Source: Sinonovacula constricta (taxonomy: Eukaryota > Mollusca > Bivalvia > Cardiida > Solecurtidae). From it: a DNA stretch of 64,000 nucleotides. This document shows, one piece after another, positions 43,901 to 55,900 of this stretch. Every line of letters begins with the position of its first letter. The stretch's first letter is position 1. Location: positions 26,784,954 through 26,848,953 of the forward strand of contig CM017571.1 of the NCBI GenBank assembly GCA_007844125.1, read 5' to 3'. Below the pieces are notes generated by a model, which saw nothing but the letters and a program-made list of their open reading frames with translations, was not told the origin of the DNA and did not search any database. The position numbers and the translations under genes are program-made.

Positions 43901-46900
43901 CTCTCAGAACATGCTTCAGTTACATGTACATTTAGGAACTCTGGTTCAAATTAAAGCTCTTTGTTTGATAACTTTGCATCATTAAAAGTGCATCAAATGT
44001 AAAATTTTACTGAACTTAACGACGTAATATGTAATATATCTAAATATCATATTGGCATGTAGTGAATATAATAATGGACAAAATAAAAAGTCGAGACAAT
44101 CCATCAGACCAGACTTTTAACATTTTATTTGACATGCTATGTGGTTAAATACAGTTTCACTTTAAAACACAATGAACTCAAATAAGGTTATTTCTTCTGC
44201 ATTATAACAGGTACAACATGTAGAAGATCCCATTACATGGTACTTTAGCTCTCCAGGTGAGGTGTTGAGTGGGTATGAACAACTGTATAGACACTACACT
44301 AGTGCCCCCTGTAATATGGTGGTGGCCCTGCCAGGGGAGATAACCTTAGGCAAGATTGGATCTAAACAGCTGCAACTGGTAGGTACTTTAAGATGGGTTA
44401 TGACAGTGTATTTGTATTTTTTCATAGCCCCATCAAAACTCTTTTTATCAAGACCCTCTCATCAGTGTCAGTGTTAACCTTTTCGTTCAGGTTTCTTGAA
44501 AACTGCGATTGCCCACTGTTTGATGTAATGTGTCATGCATTATGCATCCATCAACATTCTTTAAATGAAATCACAGCTGTCCCAAATTAAACCAAACTGC
44601 CTCCGAAGATTCAGCAGGTGGGGGAACAAAAAGTTGTTGAAGAATTTAGAAAACAACTTGAGTGTCATTTGGTTAACATCTTTCTGGAATAGCCCGCTAA
44701 AAAAAATTTAGATTAGTAAAAAACATGGCCACCAGGGTGTGTGGCCATTTTTCATATATGGCCCTATACGAAAACTTTGAAGAACTTGTCAGAAACTTCA
44801 TGAGCTTGTCTTGATACTTCTGGTGCATTTTGCTGTTTTTTCAGACATAGAACTAAAGTCTTGGTCACTGTACAATGTACAAGTTTTCCCAGAGAGTCAC
44901 CTAAGGTAGATCTGCTGAGGTCTTTGATATAACTTGCCTTGTTACACTGTAATCACGATTATTTTTACTCCGTCATACATTTTATACCACCTCATTGAAT
45001 GTTGTAGGTGTATTCTGGAGTCACCTTGTCTTAGTTGGTTAGTTAGTCTGCAACAAAAATTGATTTTATTTAAAAACTTATGACATATGCGATATATCTG
45101 GACTGTATATGGAAGACATATGCCTTCTATGGAGGATGGTCTGCCCTTATGGTCTGTTTTAACAAGGTCAAGGTCACTGATACTAAAATTGATTGTCTCC
45201 AAAAGTGGTCTTAACATGTGAAACATGCTTTCAGTCGGTGACAAATCAGTATGAAGAGGTATTACAATTACTACATAGAAAATTTCTTGATATGCACTAT
45301 ATGATATACTTGCATTTACAGATGTGGGACATAGTAATGTTTGCTTAGGTGACCTTTAAGATTTTGTTTTTATACTTGGGATGAGGCTCCCTCAAAGGTT
45401 GGCTAGATACTTGATTTTCACCCAATATTAAATAGACTTAGTAGTGTATACAAGTATGTTAAAGAGTATCCTATATTTTCAGACTTGGGACAAAAGGTCT
45501 GTTCAGTGTACCTCAGTTTCCCCTGAGGTGGCCTCTCTGGTTGCTAGGCTATGGGATGAGGCACTCTCAGAGGTTGACCAGATGTTAGAAGTTGATCCGT
45601 CTCATCTCCTGGATAGCCAGGTAAATGGGAGACAGTTTCAAACAAGATTGCTTTCTTCTTATAAAAGAAAGTGATTAAATGTCTCAGAGCAAGTATTTAG
45701 ATCATAGTTGTTGTTTATGTATTTACTTAATACTATTTTGGCTATTTTATTTTATTATTTTCAATAAGAAAAGAATTTACAATAATAAGCAGTCTGTATG
45801 TATATACATTTGTGTTATTTTTTCGTGATTTTAAGCTGTTTTAACAGGAACAAATAAACAAATACCCCATCATATTATATATTTTATCCCACCATCTCTG
45901 TAAATATCGATTGATATAACCCGTGTGATAAAGATGAGCTTTATCAACCGATATTGGCGCACCTGCCCTAAGCCGGACTACTTTTTTGACAAAACGATCA
46001 GGAGTGTTTGGGAGGAGCAGTAGCGGTAAATTTAAATGTTTCCCTTTGAAAAGCTGTTGATGGTGGGATAAAAAGAGTACCAGGTTAGTGTTGATATAGG
46101 TAAATGTTATCATGCTCGGCCCGAAAATCAGAAAGCACTCGGCAAGCCTCATGCTTTCTGACTTTCTTAGCCTCGCATGATAACATTTATCTTTATCAAC
46201 ACTAACCTGGTATTCTCTATATTGCTAGCCTGGTTTGAGAAAATATGAGCTGTATATATTGTACTGAAATCTGACTTATCATTATAGCAAGTATACAATT
46301 GCTGTTTCCTAGATCCTGGAGGCAAGAGCCCTGTTGACGCAGATAGGGGACATTTTGATCTCAGGTCAAGGTCAAGCAGGGCTATCTGACCTTATCCTAC
46401 AGTTATACAAAGTGTTGCCTCACAAACCTGAACGAAGAGATACCCACTGGACACTCAGTACTGTCAGAGGAAAACTGGACCTTTGCCAGGTAAGTTAATT
46501 CATCTTCCTCAGCCATTTGACAGACAAACCATTTCCCCATATGGCCAGCCCAAGGTTAGACAGTTTAGACAGTTGTTAGTGAAGCAGTGGATATTTTGCT
46601 GCACATAATGAATGGTTCACAACAAATTATTGGTTAATTACAATTTTAAATGTTAATTGAGCTAATATGGTAATTTTATGTCTGGTGTAAGTGGATTTGA
46701 TGCAACCCAACATGTTAAGACAATGCACAAAATAGAATCCTTTCTGAGAATTTTGTTTATTTTTTCTGTATACATGTACTTTATTTTTAATTTTTCTCTT
46801 AAAGTCAGCTAAACATGTATTTATGCTATCATGTTTTCTGATTATATTATTAATGGCCCATCAAAGACGGGACATTTTATGGGATCGCCCATGGCAGGCG

Positions 46901-49900
46901 GCGTCCAGATGTTGTCTGGAGCATAACTCCAACACTATTGAAGCTATTGACCTGAAACTTAATAGGTGGATCTTATTGAGACAGAGTGCAGTACTCAAGA
47001 ACCATCACTCAGCACTTCATGATGTTGGAGTAATTGCCCTTTGTTTAATTTTCTTGTCCGGAGCATAGCTCCAACACTATCAAAGCTATTGACTTGAAAC
47101 TTTCTAGGACAAATCTTTTTGAGACGGCGTGCATTGCACAAGAACCATTACTCTGCACTTCATGGTTTTGGAGTTATTTCCTTTTCTTTAATTATCTTTT
47201 CCTGGGTATAACTCCTACATTATCAAAGCTATTGATTTCAAACTTGATACATTGATATGTCTTATTGAGACAAAGTGCAATGCATAGGAAATGTAACTCA
47301 GTACTTGATTTTGGAGTAATGCCCCTTTGTTTAATTTTCTTGTCCAGAGCATAACTCCTATTTTATCAAAGCTATTGACTTAAAACTTCACAGGTGGATA
47401 TATCTCATTGAGATGGAGTGCAGTGCACAAGAACTGTTACTGTACACTTCATGATTTTGGAGTTATTCTCCTTAGTTCAATTTTCATTTTTGTGTTTTTA
47501 CAACATTATCCAAGCTATTTTGAAACTTCATAGGTGGATAGATGTTATTGAAATGGAGTGCAATGCACAAGAACCATCACTCTGCTCTTCTTATTTTTGA
47601 GTAATGCCCCTTTCTACATAAATGCCATTACTCTAATGTAAATTATTGTATATTTAATGTTATTCCCTTTAAATTTGTTTTTCAATTATCCGGATTGCAG
47701 TCCACAATCATGTCAGAGTGCATTGCACAACAGTGCAAAGCAGTTTGGCAGATTAAAGACTTTTTTTATGTTATTCTACTTTGATTTCAGTTGTTTTTTT
47801 AATAACCCAGAGTGCAGTCCAAAGCTTTGCATACTGCAAGAGTGCACAGCTGTTTGTTTTGAATTGCTCAATTGTCAGGCCTAAGCATTCAAGCTGTAAT
47901 TAGTAATATGAGGTCAGTGAAGATAGATCAAGCATTTTTCTTCCTAACAGAATACAAGCAAATTAATAATTTTCCTACATAACATGATCCTCTTTCCATT
48001 CACAGATTTAATCATTACACAACAACATCTGCCAAACCATTCAAAAGCATGGAGTGGCAGTGGTATGACCCTGTCACAGTCTGTCTTCATGCATCACTGA
48101 TAACATTTATTGGCTCTTCTGAAATGAAATGATTAATATATACTAATATATAAATAAGCACTTAAAAGCATTGTTGTATTGAGAAACTTAACAGAATAGG
48201 AGATGGCCATATGTAGTAAACAAAAGCTTCAACACAAAGTCTTCTATTGAAATACTTTAAAAATGCTACAGTAGAATCTTGTATACATAATATTTGACAC
48301 TTGACATTAAATTATATTTACTGTTTTTACATGGATGTTTATTTCAAATTAAATGAACATAAAAATGCTTCTTTCATTTAGCTCACAGGAGCACAATTCG
48401 CTCAAGGTGAGCTTTTCTTATACCCCTTCGTCTGTCATACATAGTCAACAGTTTGCTTGTGAACACACTAAAGGCTGCAGTTTTTATCCACACTTCACCA
48501 AACTTGGTCAGAATGTTTGTCTACAAGAAACCTTGGATGAGTTCATAACTGGGTCATGTAGTCATGTGGACTACAAAACTTGGTCACGTGGGGTAAAAAG
48601 CTAGGTCACTATGTCACATTTTAGGAAAACCTTGTGAACATTCTAGAGGTCTGTTTATGGCAAAATCTTACTAAACTTGACCAGAATATTTGCATGCATG
48701 AAATCTTGGATGAGTTCCTAACTGGATCATGTGTGGTCAAAAAGTAGGTCACTATGTCAAATCTAAGGAAAACCCTGTGAACACGCTAGAGGCCAAATTT
48801 ATGGCCCAATCTTCACCAAAGGTTTCTAATGTAAATGATCACTTGATGCCAAATATGAGCCTACTAAATGTCTGTGTCTTTAGGTGAACAATTAAGGACC
48901 ATCGTGGCCCTCTTTTTTACCATGTTATTACATTGGGGTTAGGCAGACAGGCGGGCAGGCGGCATCAAACAGAGGGTTTCGAGTCAATAACTTCAATTTA
49001 GATAAACCAATCTTGCTGAAACTTTGAATATTACAAGCTTGCATGAAGACCTAGCTTGCGAGGAGCGAGTTGGGTCAATGTCAAGGTCAATGTTACTGAA
49101 AATAGACAGTTTCCGGTGAATAACTTTAGTTTGGATGAATTAATCCTGCTGAAACCTTGGATATACAAAGCTTGCATAAAGACCTAGCTTGGGATTGTCT
49201 GGTCAAGGTCACTGTTGCTAAAGATAGAAAAACAGTTTAATTTGCTTAATTATTTGTGCTAAAATGGAGGTACTTTGCTGTCATTTTGTTTGTAGATAGT
49301 TTATATGCAAACTAAGCTTGTGATTGGATTAGGGGCCAATCAGGTCAAGGTCACTGTTACCAGTACTAGAAATAGTAAAAACAGTTTCCAGACAATAACT
49401 TCAGTTTGGATAAACCAATCTTGCTGAAACTTTGGATATAGCAAGCTTGAGTGAAGACCTAGCTTGGGACTGAATTTGTTAAATTCTTGAAAACCTGGTT
49501 TTGTGGCATGGCCATGTTTCTTGTTTTAAATTTGTTTTAATATTCACTTGAATTTTATTCTGTTTCTATGCCTATTTCCACAAAAATTTGAGGCATTCTT
49601 TCAGATAAGAACCAAGAGGGCTATCATCAAGGAAGTTCTACAATACAATGCATAAATTGTCTTTTCATTCTATATATAATTGGACATGATTAAGCAGCTA
49701 AAACAACAATAGCAAAATACATATAACATGCATTTGTTTAAATGTGGGCAACAACATTTTGGCCATTGTTTGTTTAACATAGTTACAGCAAGGGTCTGTC
49801 ACTATGGTAGGCATGGCTACAGCCATCTGAAAATTAAACTTTGATTTTTAAATAGTTTAACCTTAAGGCAAGGTCGTTTATTGGTATCTTACATTGTCCA

Positions 49901-52900
49901 AAGACTCTATAAAGTGCTGCCAAACAATCCTTGATAGAGATTTACCAACACTTAGCATGTTAACCGCCAAAATTAACTTGCCAAGTTAGTAAAATGGGAT
50001 ATTAATTAGTATTTCACATAAAGTCAAGGTCATTTATGGGTATTTGATTTTGTCCAGTAGTGCTATGAAATGTTGCCTTATGTATTGAATGAAGGCTTTC
50101 CAATTGACATCCAGTTCTGGCACTTGAAAGCTTATTGATAACATCTAAGGTATGCGGATCTGGGATTTCCTGGAATTTTTGCCGATACTGTGCAGCAACA
50201 TTTCTATCATGATAACACAGGGGCACTTATAAATGAGGTGCCCAGAGACTGAACCCGGAAACCGGTCAGTCCATTATACTGACACGTCGGGCGTAATGCT
50301 GTTCCCTTAGCCTTGAGGTTTAAGAGGGAAGCCACTACTACCAACTTTAAAGTCTTTGGTTTGACCTGGCTGGAGTTTGAAGCCATGACCTCCCGATTCA
50401 CAAACCGACGCTCTACCACATGAGCTATTGCAGCCAGTGTAGATCTTAGATCAAGGACATTCTTTGGTATTTAGGTTTAAAATAATTGAAGTCTTTTTTT
50501 TGTAGTGATGCTAAAGCAGAATGTTTGAAAGAGTTTGTGCATCTTCTTTTCATGTGTTTAACTTAATTTACTATTCTCTTGTTTTATTACCCAAATCACA
50601 CACAATATTTAATTTTTTGCATTTAAAGTAGTTTAAAAAAAAAGGAAAAAATTGCACACATCATCAATAAGCTTGTTTTAATTTTGTTATGATGTTTTGT
50701 TACAGCTCCTCTCTGACCTATCGTCTCTCTCAGAAGCTATGGACTGGTCCTTGGATGCGGTCACTGTTGCCAAATACCGGGCTCTGGGTTGTCACATAGA
50801 TCTGTTGTGCCAGTCCCAGGATGAATTTGAACAAATTCAGGTTAGATTGTACTAAATGAGTTAAAGTTTAAATGAATTTGTTTACATTTAGTTCATTCAA
50901 TTAGTTTTATAGGTGGTATCCAATAGTTTGGATGAACATTTTTTTCTTAAACAATTTTATAAATTATTGTTACTTGAAAAGATACTGCCAAATGTTGTTT
51001 ATTGGTGCCTACATCTATGTGAAATACAAAGCACAAAGCACTGCTCATCATTACAAACAATGTATTTCCTGTCTGAGCTATGCTGCAGAGTTATAAATTT
51101 TTAAACTAAGAAAACCATGTGACCACTCTCTTTTGAGATCCCATTATATGGGTAATCTGCTCCGATGTCATTATCTTTTTTTAGCAGAAATTTCTTTTAT
51201 ACTTACTTATAAAATTGAAAGGAATGAACATTAAGGGTGATTTTTCCAGATTTGTACTTTCCAACAATTGGGATAGTTTTCAAAAGTATGTTTACTTAAG
51301 ACTTAAGTATGAGATTCTGCAGAAATAATGCCCAAATTCTCCAAAAAGTTAGATATTTTTACATATATCAGTTGGATCTTTGGTCTTATTCAATTCTGTC
51401 AAAAAATTAGTATTCCAAAAGATTGAACTATCTTTTACATTTGATAGTCGTTATGTTATCCTGCCTGTCTTGGAGATTAAAAATCCCTTATTTACTGATG
51501 GCAGCTTGTCATCTTATTTTCTAATGAAAACATGTTTCTTTTACAAAATGTCTGGATTGACATTACACTTTTAACATTTGTTGTGCTGATTTTATTGTTT
51601 GTCTTATTAAAAATTGTGACTCTTCATGTTACCAGATGTTGTTGACAGCATTTTCCGCCATGCAATTAGCAAAATTTACAGGCAGAATGATATTTTTCCT
51701 TTAGATGTTGGAGCACTGAAACTGATATATGGCTTTACTCATCAGTTTTTTTCTTCTGCCAGAAAGTGTGGCATATAACATTTGTATTGTTTGTTTGTCT
51801 GTCTTTCTTTTAATCTGTCTGTCCATCCTGATTTCTTGTCTTGGCAGTATTATTTACAATACTTAAATCAAACTTTACCATTTTACAGACAGACACTTGA
51901 AGTTGTGATGGTCATAGTTGAGGCATATGTTAAATCTGATGACATTTCTTTTCAAAACGAAAGCATGTATAGTTGACTCATTTTGCATTCTTCTAGGAAA
52001 AGGTGAAAGATGATGGAAAATTTGAAGGTACAATTCACCAAATCTACAAAGTTAGGCGAACTGCAGAGGAAGTGAACTTTCAATCAGATGTGGGAAATGT
52101 TCAGATGTTAAAACATTCATCTCCAGCTCATAACTGTCTTGGTATCTTATCAAGGTAAATAGAAATCTTAAATGAATTGTTGATGATCATAAGAAGGAGA
52201 AAGAGGGTAGTAGTTTAGATGAGGATGGTTATGATAAGGTGGAGGATGAGGGTTGTTATGATTAGGAGGAGGGTAGTAGTTCTGATGAGGGTGGTTATGA
52301 TAAGGAGGAGGATGGTAAGAGCTCTGATGAGGGTGGTTATGATAAGGAGGAGGATGGTAGTAGTTGGGATGAGGTTGGTTATGATAAGGAGAAGGATGGT
52401 GGTAGTTTGGATGAGGGTGGCTATGATAAGGAGGAGGATGGTAGTAGTTGGGATGAGGGCAGTTATGATAAGGAAAAGGATAGTAGTAGTTCTGATGAGG
52501 GTGGTTATGATAAGGAAAAGGATAGTAGTAGTTCTGATGAGGGTGGTTATGATAAGGAGGAGGATGGTAGTAGTTGGGATGAGGTTGGTTATGATAAGGA
52601 GGAGGATGGTAGTAGTTCTGATGAGGGTGGTTGTGATAAGGAGGAGGATGGAAGTTGTTCTGATGAGGGTGGTTATGATAAGGAGGATATTGGTAATAGT
52701 TCTAATGAGGGTGGTTATGATGATGAGGATGGACGCAGTTCTGATGAGGGTGGTTATGATAAGGAGGAAGATGGTAATAGTTCTGATGAGGTTGGTTATG
52801 ATGATGAGGATGGACGCAGTTCTGATAAGGGCGGTTATGATAAGGAAGATGGTAGTAGTTCTGATGAGGTTGGTTATGATGATAAGGAGGATGGTAGTAG

Positions 52901-55900
52901 TTCTGATGAGGTTGGTTATGATGATGAGGATGGACGCAGTTCTGATGAGGGCGGTTATGATAAGGAAGATGGTAGTAGCTCTGATGAGGTTGGTTATGAT
53001 AAGGAGGATGGTAGTAGTTCTGATGAGGTTGGTTATGATGATGAGGATGGGCGTAGTTCTGATGAGGGTGGTTATGATAAAGAGGAAGATGGTAATACTA
53101 GTAGTTCTGATGAGGGTGGTTATGATAAGGAGGATGGTAGTAGTTCTGATGAGGGTGGTTATGATGATTAGGAGGATGGTAGTAGTTCTGATGAGGTTGG
53201 TTATGATGATAAGGAGGATGGTAGTAGTTCTGATGAGGGTGGTTATGATGATTAGGAGGATGGTAGTAGTTCTGATGAGGTTGGTTATGATGATAAGGAG
53301 GATGGTAGTAGTTCTGATGAGGTTGGTTATGATGATAAGGAAGATGGTAGTAGTTCTGATGAGGGTGGTTATGATGATAAGGAGGATGGTAGTAGTTCTG
53401 ATGAGGTTGGTTATGATGATAAGGAGGATGGTAGTAGTTCTGATGAGAGTGGATATGATAAGGAGGAGGATGGACGTAGTTCTGATGAGGGTGGTTATAA
53501 AAAGGAAGATGGTAGTAGTTCTGATGAGGTTGGTTATGATAAGGAGGAAGATGGTAGTCATTGGGATGAGGGTGGATATGATAATGAGGAGGATTATAGT
53601 AGTTGGGATGAGGGTGGTAATGATACGGATGAGGATGGTAGTCATTGGAATGAGGGTGGATATGATAAGGAGGAGGATGGTAGTAGTTCTGAAGGGGGTG
53701 GTTATGATGTGGAGAATGGTAGTAGTTTGGATGAGGGTGGTTATGATAAGGAGGAGGATGGTAGTAGTTTGGATGAGGGTGGCTATGATAAGGAGGAGGA
53801 TGGTAGTAGTTTGGATGAGGGTGGTTATGATAAGGAGGAGGATGGTAGTAGTTCTGTTGCAGGTGGTGATACTAAAAGGATGGTGTTAATAAGGAGAAGA
53901 GCATGGTAAGGAGACTGATAGTATCAGCGAGGAGGGTGATGGTGGTCAGGAGAAGTAGAGAGATTGCTGTGATGATGAATAGAAAGAGGAGTTTGGTTGT
54001 TCTGATGATGAATAGAAGGAAGAATAAGATTGTTGTGATGATGAATAGAAGGAAGAATAAGATTGTTGTGATGATGAATAGAAGGAAGAATAAGATTGTT
54101 GTGATGATGAATAGAAAGAGGAGTTTGGTTGTTCTGATGATGAATAGAAGGAAGAATAAGATTGTTGTGATGATGAATAGAAGGAAGAATAAGATTGTTG
54201 TGATGATGAATAGAAAGAAGAATAAGATTGTTGTGATGATGAATAGAAGGAAGAATAAGATTGTTGTGATGATGAATAGAAAGAAGAATAAGATTGTTGT
54301 GATGATGAATAGAAGGAAGAATAAGATTGTTGTGATGATGAATAGAAAGAAGAATAGGATTGTTGTGATGATGAATAGAAGGAGGAATAGGATTGTTGGG
54401 ATGATGAATATTTGACTGGTGATGGTGGGCGTCAAAGGTTTAGATACTTTTAATTTGTTTATGCTCTACGCAGAAAACCTGTGAATAATAAATAACACAA
54501 TAATTAAATACTGCCACATTATTTATTGGCGGAGCTATTACAATTTAGCAATATCCATGGTTACAAAACGGATATGAACCAATTCAAACAATAATATATT
54601 GCAATATAAATATTACAATAACTTAACAAACAGAATGGTCATATTTAAACAAAACATGAATATTACTGTTGATAATAATTCATATTTTGTTATTTGTTAA
54701 CACACTTTATGAGAAAACATTGTCAATAAAAGAGAATCATATTTCCTACAGAGGACTCCTGTTACCATCTGCTGTGGTGGATAAGATGGGTGTGCTGAGG
54801 ACTGATTCAGGACTTTTAGGAGCTGGCATCTACTTTTCAGATTCCACACAGTAAGTTCTTTATATACTAACATATAAATTTCAGTCTTACTATCACTCCT
54901 ATGTGCGTTTCAAAAAAACTGTCATAAGTGTGATTGGTAGCAAATCTATCAAAAGCACTCTTAAGGTTTAATAGAGATTTTGCTCTGAGAGCAATTCCCG
55001 AAATATTAATTAAATGCACTTAAGGCGGAAAACCATTCTTAAGTGACAAAAATGATCTTAAGATTTATGATGAAATGCACCCTATATCATTAATAACTAA
55101 GATTGTACATAAATCATGGGCTAACCACCATTGCCACGTCTTGAAGGTGCAATTTGTCTTCTAAAGTTGGTTGCCCCTACACATTCATATCCTGATTATT
55201 ATGTCTTATATACTCATTTATGGCCTTTGATATTAAGAAGGCAGTGTATGTTATACTACAATATTTCAAGGTAGTTACATGTAGCAAAAGTTAATGTTGA
55301 AACTTTCCAAATAGGATACATTCTTGGTTTTCTCCTGTTAGACATTGAAACTATTCTACTCCTGCTTTATTTGGTTTTCATTGTTTAGCAAATAAATCCT
55401 TTGTATTTACAAAAGCTCACAATATTTTGCAAAAATTAATATGACTGACCCTAAATAAAACACACAACAGGAAGTTTGCATTTATATACAGTTTGATACT
55501 TTGGATCGCATGTTAATGAATATACAGGTTACTACAGATACATCGACTGGTCACTCTTCCTATTCTATATAAAAAATGTTACTATACTTTGGACCATGAC
55601 ACATCACATGTCCATGCTCAATCAGATTACAATTCCTTTCCCTTGATTCAATTACCTTCATAATGTGACTATAACACTCACATTCAAGCTCCCATTTCAT
55701 TGATATGTCAATCCAGTTTGTGACAAACAGCGTGTATTGTTCATCGCTTTAGGTTGACATAACATTGAGAATAAGGAAAAGATATAAATGAATTTTGATT
55801 TTAAAAGAAGGATTCTAATCTGCATAAGCATTTGAAAATAAGGCAGCAGACTGCCGTTTCTATGATATCGAGAGGGTTGAAGTGTGTCCACTCAAGTGAC

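Larger units (their letters stand above)
46490..50705 (+). other. PARP4 intron 8
   Basis: A 4.2-kb intron made largely of repeats: a ~140-bp tandem (46850-47640), a TTGACC-type element (48370-48930), a third tandem (48940-49500) and a minus-strand SINE (50225-50440). Confidence 0.7.
52155..54751 (+). other. PARP4 intron 10, filled by two minisatellites
   Basis: The vertebrate protein runs without a break from ILCR to GLLLP, and the mollusc exons restore ILSR-GLLLP, so all 2.6 kb between is intronic. Most of it is the two arrays described separately. The last 330 bp are AT-rich. Confidence 0.85.

Noticed and set aside
52219..53889. Very long open frames (about 476-556 codons) on both strands
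   Set aside because: They lie in a minisatellite with units of 33-42 bp inside PARP4 intron 10. Splicing exon 10 to exon 11 restores the conserved ILSR-GLLLP join, so these frames are products of the repeat.
53872..54435. Open frames rich in MMNRRKNKIVV (plus) or ITTILFF (minus)
   Set aside because: Artefacts of the second 33-bp minisatellite in the same intron.
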